Assembly: GCA_003513765.1 (NCBI GenBank)
Contig: DONT01000001.1
Span: forward strand, 1-43,728
DNA: 43,728 nucleotides
Reading direction: 5' to 3'
DNA from: Jeotgalicoccus sp.
GTDB taxonomy: Bacteria; Bacillota; Bacilli; Staphylococcales; Salinicoccaceae
The position numbers and the translations under genes were made by a program. The stretch's first letter is position 1. The number at the start of each line of letters is the position of its first letter. Positions 14,836 to 22,764 of the stretch are shown piece by piece. The notes under the pieces were generated by a model, which saw only the letters and a program-made list of their open reading frames with translations, was not told the DNA's origin and ran no database searches.

Positions 14836-17800
14836 ATGCTTAATTTAAATGTGCACAGCTCATTTGATTTTTTAAATTCAAATATTACATTGGAGCGTTT
14901 ATGCGAAAAGCTGAGTAATGACAAGCAGCGTGCAGTTGCGGTTACTGATTTAAACCGCATGCATGCAGTGTACCGGCTGATGGCGCTCGCACCGAAATAC
15001 GGTATTAAACCGGTGCCCGGCATGGAGATTATTGTCGAAGACGGTATGAACGGTGTACCGCTTGTGCTGCTAGCTAAAAATCAGCAGGGCTATCTCGAGC
15101 TCGTCCGGACAAGTGCTATGCTGTCGTACAGAAGTTTAACGAGAACCTCTCTTAAGTTTGTTAAGGATAATATTAAAAACTGCATTGCTGTCGGTAAAAC
15201 CTCAGATGCACCGGCAATCCTCGGTGAACTGAATATTGCTGAAGAAGACAAATATACGGCGCACGACATGGACGGCGATTATAAGAAAGTATTTATAAAA
15301 GCGGCGCATTATGTCAATAGTGACGAGCGCGGCTCATTAAAAGTGCTGAATGCGATACGCGATAACCAGAAACTCAGTATCGACAGCGTGCAGAATCTGT
15401 ACGGGGACGCATGTATTCAGACTGCTGATATGGTGCCGCCTGACGCACAAATGTATCTGCAGAACAATGAGGAAATTATAAATAAATGCAATGTGCCGAT
15501 TCCGTCTGTCCAGCATACACTGCCGAAATTTAATAATCCAAAAGGTATCAGCTCAAAAGATTATTTATGGCAGCTGCTAAAAGAAAAATTCCAAGAGAGA
15601 GAACTTCAGGCTGAGCAGGATAAATACATGGAACGTCTGGAGTATGAATACGATGTTATTACCAGCATGGGCTTTGAAGATTACTTTTTAATTGTTGCCG
15701 ATTTAGTGAACTATGCCAAGTCGAACGGTATTTATGTCGGGCCGGGCAGGGGCTCGTCCAGTGCGAGCTTAGTTTCATACATGCTGAATATTACCGAAGT
15801 GGATCCGCTTGAATACAGTTTGCTGTTTGAGCGTTTCTTAAATCCGGAACGTGTTAATATGCCGGATATCGATATCGACTTTGAAGATTCAAGACGTGAT
15901 GAAGTCGTTCTGTACTTAATTAAACAGTACGGTGATATGCAGGTCGCAAACATTATTACATACGGAACGCTGAGCGCCAAAATGGCCGCGCGCGACGTTG
16001 GGCGTGTTTTCGGTTTTTCAGATGATGAACTGAAGCTGCTGTCGAACTTAATTCCGGATGAACCGAATGCATCGCTTAAAGACGCCTTCAAAAGCAAGCG
16101 GTTTAACACGCTTTTAGAAGCGGACGGCAAGTATAAAACGTTTAGGGATATTACTTTGAAAATTGAAGGGCTGCCGAGACATACGTCAACGCACGCAGCG
16201 GGACTCCTCTTGAGCAGCGAGACGCTCACGAACAGCGTACCGGTGATTTTCTCTGAAGGGCACGTTATGAGCCAGTGGCCGATGAAAGATGTTGAAGCAG
16301 CAGGGCTCTTAAAAATAGATTTACTGGGATTAAAAAATCTGTCCTTAATCCGCTATATGGTGCAGAGCATCCGCCGAACAGAAAAAAGTTTTTCACTGGA
16401 TGATATTAAAGAAGATAAAAGAGTTTATAAAATGCTGTCAAAAGGACTCACGCTCGGGATCTTCCAGCTCGAATCTGCAGGTATCAGACGGGTCATTGAA
16501 AACTTTAAACCCGAAAGTCTGAAAGATCTGGCTGCAGTGCTGGCACTGTACCGTCCAGGTCCGATGAAAGAAATAGATAACTTTATTTACAGAAAAGAAC
16601 ATCCCGAAACTATTGAATATCCGCACGAAGACCTCAGAGAAATTCTAAAAGAAACATTCGGTGTTATCGTCTACCAGGAACAAATTATGCAGATTGCAGG
16701 TAAAATTGCCGGATTCAGTTACGGTGAAGCGGATATTTTACGCCGCGCCATGGGTAAAAAAGACCGTGCTGCACTGACGAACGAACGTGAACATTTTATC
16801 GACGGTGCTGTAAAAAGAAATTACACGGCAGAGCTCGCTGAAAACATCTTCGATTTGATTATGGAATTTGCGGACTACGGCTTCGTTAAGAGTCACGCAG
16901 TCGCCTACGGTAAAGTTGCCTATACGATGGCTTATATGAAACTCCATTACCCCGAACACTTTTATGCGGTTATTTTAACGCATCACAGGAGCAACGATGA
17001 AAAAATCAGCCAGCTCTTAAATGAATTAAAAATGATGCGCATTTCTCTGCATCCGCCGAACATTAATCAATCGTTTTGGCAGAATTCACAAAGCGAGGGC
17101 ATTCTGCTCGGTTTTTCAATGGTGAGCGGAATATCAAGACCGCTGTTTGAAGCGATTATTACAGCGCGGAAACACGACGGTCCTTTTAAAGATATATATG
17201 ACCTTGTGTCACGCACCGATTTTAAATTTAATGAAAAAATCTTAAGAAATTTAATTATCTCAGGTGCACTGGATGAGTTTGAAGAGAACAGAAAAACGCT
17301 GCTGCAGACGCTGCCGGATGTTTTATCGTCGGGGGGAGATGCTTACCATCACGACTCGTTCTTAAGCTCGCTCGGTTTTAATCTTAAAAAAGAATACCGG
17401 TATGCCGCGGAAATGGACGGGGCTGAGAAGATTGAAGGCGAGAAAGAAGCACTCGGATTTTATATTTCAGCGCATCCCGTGCTGCTAAAGCATGAGGAAC
17501 TTGAATTTATTCCTTTTTCCTTAGTTCACCACAAGCGTAAATACGGCACCTATCTGCTCTATATCGAAGATTACCGTACGATCAAAGTGAAGAAGACCGG
17601 GCAGAACATGGCGTTTCTTACATTGACGGATGGTCATTCAAATATTGACGGTGTACTGTTCGCTAAAGAGTATTTTAAATATCATCCCATGTTAAAAGAA
17701 TCGATTGTCGCAGCGGAAGCAACGCTTGGTGAGCGCCAGGGCAAACCGCAGCTTGTTATCGACAGGCTGTATCCGGTTGAGGAATACGTCCGGACGTACG

Positions 17801-17985
17801 TAGAAAAGACGAAGAAGATATATATTAGAGACGTTAAGCTGGAAGAAATTTCAGAACTCCTTGCTGACAGCGGAGTGCCGATTCACGATTTCAATACACA
17901 AAAGCTCGCCGGGTATATAAAAATCAGTAATATAGAAACTTTAATTTCGAAAATACATTCCGAAAATATTCGTTTAATCGTGTAA
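14836..17985 (+). CDS. dnaE: DNA polymerase III subunit alpha, DnaE type
   Basis: 1049 aa, close to staphylococcal DnaE. It is the error-prone replicative polymerase that, in low-GC Gram-positives, extends RNA primers before handing over to PolC. The N-terminal PHP domain (1-200) is degenerate: where active PHP domains have a TDH metal motif it reads VTDLNRMH, so pyrophosphatase or exonuclease activity is unlikely, as in other staphylococci. Polymerase motifs are intact: GPGRGSSSASLVSYML (near 302) and PDIDIDFEDSRRD (near 346) with the catalytic aspartates. TTHAAGLL-type and YQEQIMQI blocks follow, then an OB-fold (about 905-1000) with NMAFLTLTDG. The start has AGGTG 8 bases upstream. It is directly downstream of nrnA. 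Confidence 0.97.
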   Translation: MLNLNVHSSFDFLNSNITLERLCEKLSNDKQRAVAVTDLNRMHAVYRLMALAPKYGIKPVPGMEIIVEDGMNGVPLVLLAKNQQGYLELVRTSAMLSYRSLTRTSLKFVKDNIKNCIAVGKTSDAPAILGELNIAEEDKYTAHDMDGDYKKVFIKAAHYVNSDERGSLKVLNAIRDNQKLSIDSVQNLYGDACIQTADMVPPDAQMYLQNNEEIINKCNVPIPSVQHTLPKFNNPKGISSKDYLWQLLKEKFQERELQAEQDKYMERLEYEYDVITSMGFEDYFLIVADLVNYAKSNGIYVGPGRGSSSASLVSYMLNITEVDPLEYSLLFERFLNPERVNMPDIDIDFEDSRRDEVVLYLIKQYGDMQVANIITYGTLSAKMAARDVGRVFGFSDDELKLLSNLIPDEPNASLKDAFKSKRFNTLLEADGKYKTFRDITLKIEGLPRHTSTHAAGLLLSSETLTNSVPVIFSEGHVMSQWPMKDVEAAGLLKIDLLGLKNLSLIRYMVQSIRRTEKSFSLDDIKEDKRVYKMLSKGLTLGIFQLESAGIRRVIENFKPESLKDLAAVLALYRPGPMKEIDNFIYRKEHPETIEYPHEDLREILKETFGVIVYQEQIMQIAGKIAGFSYGEADILRRAMGKKDRAALTNEREHFIDGAVKRNYTAELAENIFDLIMEFADYGFVKSHAVAYGKVAYTMAYMKLHYPEHFYAVILTHHRSNDEKISQLLNELKMMRISLHPPNINQSFWQNSQSEGILLGFSMVSGISRPLFEAIITARKHDGPFKDIYDLVSRTDFKFNEKILRNLIISGALDEFEENRKTLLQTLPDVLSSGGDAYHHDSFLSSLGFNLKKEYRYAAEMDGAEKIEGEKEALGFYISAHPVLLKHEELEFIPFSLVHHKRKYGTYLLYIEDYRTIKVKKTGQNMAFLTLTDGHSNIDGVLFAKEYFKYHPMLKESIVAAEATLGERQGKPQLVIDRLYPVEEYVRTYVEKTKKIYIRDVKLEEISELLADSGVPIHDFNTQKLAGYIKISNIETLISKIHSENIRLIV

Positions 17986-17990
17986 ATCTA

Positions 17991-18019
17991 TTGTAAAGTA
18001 AAAAATAAAATGATAATAT
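17991..18019 (+). promoter_or_regulatory. Promoter of the mae-gntR-accDA operon
   Basis: TTGTAA (17991-17996), exactly 17 bp, then TAATAT (18014-18019). Transcription would begin near 18026, inside the palindrome at 18023. Confidence 0.65.
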
Positions 18020-18022
18020 ACC

Positions 18023-18035
18023 GTGGTATGACCAC
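18023..18035. promoter_or_regulatory. Candidate GntR/FadR-type operator
   Basis: A perfect palindrome, GTGGT-ATG-ACCAC, lies 3 bp past the -10 and would block transcription start. TGGT-N3-ACCA is the half-site form recognised by FadR-subfamily GntR regulators such as PdhR. A GntR protein with that kind of DNA-binding domain is the second gene of this transcript, so autoregulation of mae-gntR-accDA is a reasonable inference. Confidence 0.6.
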
Positions 18036-18052
18036 TACTAGGAGGAACTGAT

Positions 18053-19288
18053 TTGTCTTTAAAAAGCGATGCATTAGAACTGCACAAAGTTAACCAGGGA
18101 AAGCTTTCCGTAAATTCAAAAGTAGCATTAAAAGATAAAGAGGCGCTCAGCCTTGCATACTCACCGGGAGTAGCTGAGCCATGTAAAGAGATTTATGAAG
18201 ACGAAAGAAAAATATTTGATTACACGATTAAAGGTAATACTGTAGGTGTTGTCACTGACGGTTCAGCTGTACTTGGACTCGGCAATATCGGTGCTGCAGC
18301 AAGTCTGCCGGTTATGGAAGGCAAGAGCGCGCTCTTAAAGAGCTTTGCCGGTGTGGATTCATTCCCAATCGCTTTAAAAACAAATGACGTGGATGAAATC
18401 GTCAATACAGTCAAACTGATGACTCCTGTTTTCGGCGGAATTAATTTAGAAGATATTTCAGCGCCGAGATGTTTTGAAATCGAAGAGAGACTTAAAAAGG
18501 AAACTGATATTCCTGTCTTTCACGATGATCAGCACGGTACAGCTATCGTGACGCTTGCCGGTCTGATTAATGCAGTGAAATTAACGGGCAAAACTTTATC
18601 AGCTGTAAAAGTCGTACTGAACGGTGCAGGTGCTGCAGGGGTTGCAATCGTTAAACTGCTTCACAGCTTCGGCGTGAAAGATATGATTATGTGCGATTCG
18701 CGCGGTGCGATTTATGAAGGGCGCAAGACCGGCATGAATCCGATTAAAGATGAAGTCGCTAAATTTACGAATATCGATAATATCGAGGGTAAACTCGAGG
18801 ATGTGCTTGCAGGTGCTGATGTGTTTATCGGTGTATCGGTTGAAAATGCTGTGACTGCGGACATGGTCCGTTCGATGAACACAGATCCGATTATATTCGC
18901 GATGGCAAACCCGACGCCGGAAATTATGCCGGATGTGGCCATTGCTGCCGGTGCCAAAGTAGTCGGCACAGGGCGCAGCGATTTCCCTAACCAGGTGAAC
19001 AACGTACTTGCGTTCCCGGGGATTTTCAGAGGTGCTTTAGACGTCCAGTCGACGCACATCAATGAAGAAATGAAGAAAGCCGCGGTCCTTGCGATTGCCG
19101 AAATCGTTACTGATAAAGAGCTGCGTGCCGATTACGTCATTCCAGACGCATTCCACCCGGAAGTAGCGCCGACAGTAGCAGAACGTGTCGCAGAAGCGGC
19201 GATGAATACAGGCGTGTCGCGCAAAAAAGTTGAGCCCGGCTACGTATACAACAAGACGAAAAAACTGATCAGCGAACTGAATGGTTAA
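18053..19288 (+). CDS. NAD(P)-dependent malic enzyme
   Basis: 411 aa, the short bacterial malic enzyme without a phosphotransacetylase tail. It oxidatively decarboxylates malate to pyruvate. Conserved blocks: AYSPGVAEPC (near 34), GDGSAVLGLGNIG-like TDGSAVLGLGNIG (near 68), FHDDQHGTA (near 155) with the metal-binding Asp residues, and the nucleotide fold VVLNGAGAAGVAIVK (near 180). The start is TTG 18053, 8 bases after AGGAGGA. In S. aureus malic enzyme directly precedes accDA; here a small GntR gene lies between. Pyruvate and NADPH from this step would support fatty acid synthesis through the downstream carboxylase. Confidence 0.93.
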   Translation: MSLKSDALELHKVNQGKLSVNSKVALKDKEALSLAYSPGVAEPCKEIYEDERKIFDYTIKGNTVGVVTDGSAVLGLGNIGAAASLPVMEGKSALLKSFAGVDSFPIALKTNDVDEIVNTVKLMTPVFGGINLEDISAPRCFEIEERLKKETDIPVFHDDQHGTAIVTLAGLINAVKLTGKTLSAVKVVLNGAGAAGVAIVKLLHSFGVKDMIMCDSRGAIYEGRKTGMNPIKDEVAKFTNIDNIEGKLEDVLAGADVFIGVSVENAVTADMVRSMNTDPIIFAMANPTPEIMPDVAIAAGAKVVGTGRSDFPNQVNNVLAFPGIFRGALDVQSTHINEEMKKAAVLAIAEIVTDKELRADYVIPDAFHPEVAPTVAERVAEAAMNTGVSRKKVEPGYVYNKTKKLISELNG

Positions 19289-19290
19289 TC

Positions 19291-19713
19291 ATGGAAAATA
19301 AAAAAGGTCTTCAGACGATACTTGAAGAGATTAATAAAATTATCGAGGATCAGAATATTGGCATTGGCGAGAAGATTCCAAGTGAACGCTACTTAAAAGA
19401 ACGGCTGAATGTGAGCCGTCAGAGTGTAAGAGAAGCGCTCAGGGCGCTTGAACTTATTGGTGTTATATACGTAAAGCGCGGTGAGGGAACTTACCTTGCA
19501 AATATCGACAGTCACCAGCTCTATACTTTAATAGCGAAATATCTGCTCCGGACAGACAGACAATATGAAGAGTTAATTGAACTGATGCATATGATAGATT
19601 ATTATTATGAGCATAAATACAACGGTACAGAGACGGTTGATAGTAGTAATAATCAAGTCGTGCAGAGGATTTATAAACTGCTTAAAAAATATGCTGACGG
19701 TTACGAGCATTAA
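19291..19713 (+). CDS. Short GntR-family (FadR-like) regulator
   Basis: 140 aa. The N-terminal winged helix (about 8-75) is a textbook GntR domain: GIGEKIPSERYLKERLNVSR, then QSVREALRALELIGVIYV and KRGEGTYLA. FadR-subfamily proteins normally add a C-terminal helical FCD domain of about 150 residues. Here only about 65 residues follow, mostly helical, with none of the FCD metal-binding His or Asp pattern visible. Effector binding must therefore be different or absent. The gene starts 2 bases after the malic enzyme stop and is probably translationally coupled to it. The likely target is the palindrome at 18023, and the regulated pathway would be malonyl-CoA supply. Confidence 0.85.
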   Translation: MENKKGLQTILEEINKIIEDQNIGIGEKIPSERYLKERLNVSRQSVREALRALELIGVIYVKRGEGTYLANIDSHQLYTLIAKYLLRTDRQYEELIELMHMIDYYYEHKYNGTETVDSSNNQVVQRIYKLLKKYADGYEH

Positions 19714-19731
19714 CTTCGATGGGGTGTAAAA

Positions 19732-20583
19732 ATGTTAAAAGATATATTTTTTAAACTGAATAAAAAAGCAAGTGATGAAAAAGCAGACGGCAGCACTGAA
19801 AAACAAGAAACAATTATGACGAAGTGTCCAAGCTGTAAAAAGATACTTTACTCAAAAGACCTGCACAAACGTCTTAATGTCTGCTCAAACTGTGACCATC
19901 ACCTGCCGATTATAAGTACGGACCGTATGGACGCACTGCTTGATATCGACAGCGGCACAGAATTGTTTTCCAATATTACGTCGGTTAACCCGCTGAACTT
20001 CCCGAATTACGAAGAAAAACTTGCTTCGGATAAGGAGAAAACGGGACTGGAAGAAGCGTTAATCGTCTCTCATGGCAAAATTATGGGGAATGAAGCAGTT
20101 GTTGCGATTATGGATCCGCGTTTTCGTATGGGAAGCATGGGCTCTGCACTTGGAGAAAAGCTGGCGCGCAGCTTCCAATATGCAACGGAACACAGACTGC
20201 CTGTCATCGTCTTCACAGCAAGCGGGGGCGCTCGTATGCAGGAAGGGATTTTATCGTTAATGCAAATGGCGAAAGTCAGCGTAGCAATTGAAAGACATAA
20301 TAAAGCAGGGCTCTTGTACATTGCCTACATGACTAACCCGACAACGGGCGGAGTTTCCGCATCATTTGCGTCAGTCGGCGATATTAACCTAGCGGAAAAA
20401 GGCGCGTTAATCGGCTTTGCCGGACGACGTGTTATTGAAGAAACGATTAAGGAAAAACTGCCGGATGATTTCCAGACGGCGGAATTTTTACTCAAGCACG
20501 GGCAGCTTGATGAAGTCGTCAACAGAGTGAACATGAAACGCTATCTTGGCACGATTTTAAAGATGCATAAAGAGGTTGTATAA
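19732..20583 (+). CDS. accD: Acetyl-CoA carboxylase carboxyltransferase subunit beta
   Basis: 283 aa. With AccA it forms the carboxyltransferase that moves CO2 from carboxybiotin to acetyl-CoA, the first committed step of fatty-acid synthesis. An N-terminal zinc ribbon (CPSCKK ... CSNCDHH, residues 33-56) is followed by the crotonase-like domain, with FTASGGARMQEG (near 163) and PTTGGVSASFA (near 205). GTG- and ATG-start alternatives are not needed: ATG 19732 has GGGGTG about 6 bases upstream. The stop is 2 bases from the accA start, a strongly coupled arrangement that keeps subunit balance. Confidence 0.97.
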   Translation: MLKDIFFKLNKKASDEKADGSTEKQETIMTKCPSCKKILYSKDLHKRLNVCSNCDHHLPIISTDRMDALLDIDSGTELFSNITSVNPLNFPNYEEKLASDKEKTGLEEALIVSHGKIMGNEAVVAIMDPRFRMGSMGSALGEKLARSFQYATEHRLPVIVFTASGGARMQEGILSLMQMAKVSVAIERHNKAGLLYIAYMTNPTTGGVSASFASVGDINLAEKGALIGFAGRRVIEETIKEKLPDDFQTAEFLLKHGQLDEVVNRVNMKRYLGTILKMHKEVV

Positions 20584-20585
20584 TT

Positions 20586-21533
20586 ATGGTATTTGAATTT
20601 GAAAAACCAGTAGTTGAACTGGAAAACAAAATTAAAGAGCTTGAAAAATATGCCCATAAAAATAAGCTGGACCTGACGACGGAAATCAGCTTTTTGGAGA
20701 GAAAAGTGAAGGATAAAAAAGAAGAAGTATACTCACAGCTCACACCGTGGCAGCGTGTAGAAATTGCACGCTACATAAAGCGTCCGACTTCAAAAGAATA
20801 TATTGCAGCTTTATTCGATGAATTTGTCGAGTTTAAAGGCGACCGCGCTTACGCGGATGATAATGCAGTTATCGGCGGTATCGCGATGTTCAGAGGCCGT
20901 CCTGTAACAGTTATCGGCAACCAGCGCGGCATGGATACGAAAGATAATATCGCGCGCAACTTCGGCATGGCGCATCCCGACGGCTATCGTAAAGCACTCC
21001 GTCTGATGAAACAGGCAGAGAAATTTAAACGTCCGGTAGTTTGTTTTATCGACACGAAAGGTGCTTATCCGGGGAAAGCAGCCGAAGAGCGCGGACAAAG
21101 CGAATCAATCGCACGTAATCTTGTTGAAATGGCAGGACTGACTGTGCCGGTAATCAGTATTGTTATCGGTGAAGGCGGCTCAGGCGGGGCACTTGCACTT
21201 GGTGTCTGCAACAAATTGTACATGCTTGAAAACGCAACGTACTCTGTAATTTCACCTGAAGGTGCAGCGAGTATTTTATTTAAAGACGCTTCACTTAAAG
21301 AAATTGCAGCGGAATCATTAAAAATTACTGCAGCGGATCTTCTGGAACTGGGAGTCAGCGACGGCACGATTAAAGAACCGCCCGGCGGTGCACATCACGA
21401 TAAAACATTCGTGTTCAATGAGACGGACCAGGTACTGCAGAATGCATTGGCAGAATTAGTGCCGATGGACGGCGATAAGCTCGTTGATCAGCGTTACGAC
21501 AAGTACATGGCAATTGGCCAGTTCAGTGAATAA
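20586..21533 (+). CDS. accA: Acetyl-CoA carboxylase carboxyltransferase subunit alpha
   Basis: 315 aa, full length for the family. The N-terminal helical segment (FEKPVVELENKIKELEKYA) precedes the crotonase-like fold. ALRLMKQAEKF, FIDTKGAYPGKAAEERGQSE (near 157) and GEGGSGGALALG (near 196) are the carboxybiotin and acyl-CoA binding blocks. Last gene of the mae-gntR-accDA group, followed by a terminator. The biotin carboxylase and carrier (accC, accB) are not in this window, as usual in Firmicutes. Confidence 0.97.
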   Translation: MVFEFEKPVVELENKIKELEKYAHKNKLDLTTEISFLERKVKDKKEEVYSQLTPWQRVEIARYIKRPTSKEYIAALFDEFVEFKGDRAYADDNAVIGGIAMFRGRPVTVIGNQRGMDTKDNIARNFGMAHPDGYRKALRLMKQAEKFKRPVVCFIDTKGAYPGKAAEERGQSESIARNLVEMAGLTVPVISIVIGEGGSGGALALGVCNKLYMLENATYSVISPEGAASILFKDASLKEIAAESLKITAADLLELGVSDGTIKEPPGGAHHDKTFVFNETDQVLQNALAELVPMDGDKLVDQRYDKYMAIGQFSE

Positions 21534-21545
21534 CATTAACTTATG

Positions 21546-21586
21546 AATCGCACTTGCCCGTATGGAGGCGGGTGCGATTTTTTGGT
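21546..21586 (+). terminator. Terminator after accA
   Basis: AATCGCAC...CCCG pairs with CGGGTGCGATT around TATGGAGG (21546-21579), followed by a T-run. Confidence 0.85.
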
Positions 21587-21593
21587 TTATTCG

Positions 21594-21700
21594 GCCAATG
21601 AGATGAGTTCATTGTCACAGTAGACGGTTTAATCAGCCAAAGAGATGAGTTCATTGGCACAGTAGCGGGTTTACTGAGCCAGTGAGCGGTCTTAATCGGA
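21594..21700. repeat. Hairpin array at the accA-pfkA junction: two full units plus one decayed, 42 bp
   Basis: GCCAATGA at 21594, GCCAAAGA at 21636 and GCCAGTGA at 21678 are exactly 42 bp apart. Units 1 and 2 share the 7-nt centre GATGAGT followed by TCATTGTC and TCATTGGC. Unit 3 has lost its right arm. The stem closes with GA/TC instead of TGT/ACA, but the 7-nt centre, the period and the position just after a terminator match the other arrays. Confidence 0.75.
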
Positions 21701-21723
21701 AGGCAGTCAAATACATATTTCCC

Positions 21724-21758
21724 TTCAAATAGATAGACCGTGAAAGCATAATTATGCT
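21724..21758 (+). promoter_or_regulatory. pfkA-pyk promoter overlapped by a 14-bp palindrome
   Basis: TTCAAA (21724-21729), a 17-bp spacer and CATAAT (21747-21752) form a plausible promoter. A perfect palindrome, AGCATAATTATGCT (21745-21758), covers the -10 and start region, as an operator would. It does not fit the CcpA cre consensus (no central CG). The regulator is not known. Confidence 0.5.
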
Positions 21759-21791
21759 ATGTTTAAATGGACTAATAGGTGGGTGATGGAC

Positions 21792-22751
21792 ATGAAGAAG
21801 ATTGCGGTTTTAACGAGCGGCGGCGATGCGCCCGGGATGAATGCTGCGATACGTGCGGTTGTGCGTAAAGCAATTCACGATGATATGGAAGTTTACGGTG
21901 TGAATCACGGTTTTAACGGACTGATTAATAACGATATTAAAAAAATGGGTCTCGGTGATGTCGGTGATATTATTCACCGCGGCGGTACGTTTTTATATTC
22001 TGCACGCTGCGAAGAGTTTAAGACACTTAAAGGCAGACAAAAAGCGGCGGATAATTTAACAGCACTCGGTATTGAAGGGCTTGTCGTTATCGGCGGTGAC
22101 GGTACGTATATGGGCGCCTCTGAACTTGGCAAGCTCGGCATTAAAACGGTCGGTGTGCCGGCGACAATTGATAATGATATTGCTGGCACCGATGTAACAA
22201 TCGGCTACGACACTGCATTAAATACCATCGTGGATATGATCGACAGAATCCGTGACACGGCGACAAGTCACGAGCGGACGTTTATCATAGAAGTAATGGG
22301 CAGGGATTCAGGTGAGCTTGCGTTAAATGCGGGGCTTGCTGCTGGTGCAGAAACAATTTTTATTCCGGAACGGGATACGAAGATGGCAGATGTTGCCGGG
22401 CGAATTCAGGCCGGGCTTGACCGCGGCAAGAAACATTCTCTGATTGTCGTTGCCGAAGGGGTCATGTCTGCAGAATATTGTAGCACTGAACTGGCAAAGT
22501 ATATTAATATAGAAACTAGGATCAGTGTTCTTGGACATATTCAGCGCGGCGGTAAACCGAGTGCTTCTGACAGAGTGCTCGGCTCGAGGCTGGGTGCGTA
22601 TGCAGTCAGTCTGCTGCAGCACGGTCAATCAGGTGTCGGCGCAGGCATTTCCAAAAATGAACTGACAGCTACAGATTTTACGTACGTACAAGTACACGAT
22701 AAACAATATGACAACAGTATTTATCTGCTTTCAAAAGAGCTTTCAATTTAG
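21792..22751 (+). CDS. pfkA: ATP-dependent 6-phosphofructokinase
   Basis: 319 aa, the same length as the Bacillus enzyme. It phosphorylates fructose 6-phosphate to fructose 1,6-bisphosphate, the committed glycolytic step. Motifs: LTSGGDAPGMNAAIR at the N-terminus, IGGDGTYMGA (near 100) for ATP, PATIDNDIAGTD (near 124) with the catalytic Asp, and EVMGRDSG (near 168) for substrate and allosteric control. ATG 21792 is chosen with AGGTGGGTG 7-8 bases upstream. An in-frame ATG at 21759 would add 11 residues not typical of the family. pyk follows after 13 bases, as in most Bacillales. Confidence 0.97.
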   Translation: MKKIAVLTSGGDAPGMNAAIRAVVRKAIHDDMEVYGVNHGFNGLINNDIKKMGLGDVGDIIHRGGTFLYSARCEEFKTLKGRQKAADNLTALGIEGLVVIGGDGTYMGASELGKLGIKTVGVPATIDNDIAGTDVTIGYDTALNTIVDMIDRIRDTATSHERTFIIEVMGRDSGELALNAGLAAGAETIFIPERDTKMADVAGRIQAGLDRGKKHSLIVVAEGVMSAEYCSTELAKYINIETRISVLGHIQRGGKPSASDRVLGSRLGAYAVSLLQHGQSGVGAGISKNELTATDFTYVQVHDKQYDNSIYLLSKELSI

Positions 22752-22764
22752 GAGGAAAAGAAGA

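Noticed and set aside
16438..16626. Minus-strand frames inside dnaE, pyk and other long genes
   Set aside because: They lack ribosome sites and lie opposite well-conserved enzymes.
21741..21758. CcpA cre site at pfkA
   Set aside because: The central CG of the cre consensus is absent; only the flanking positions fit.
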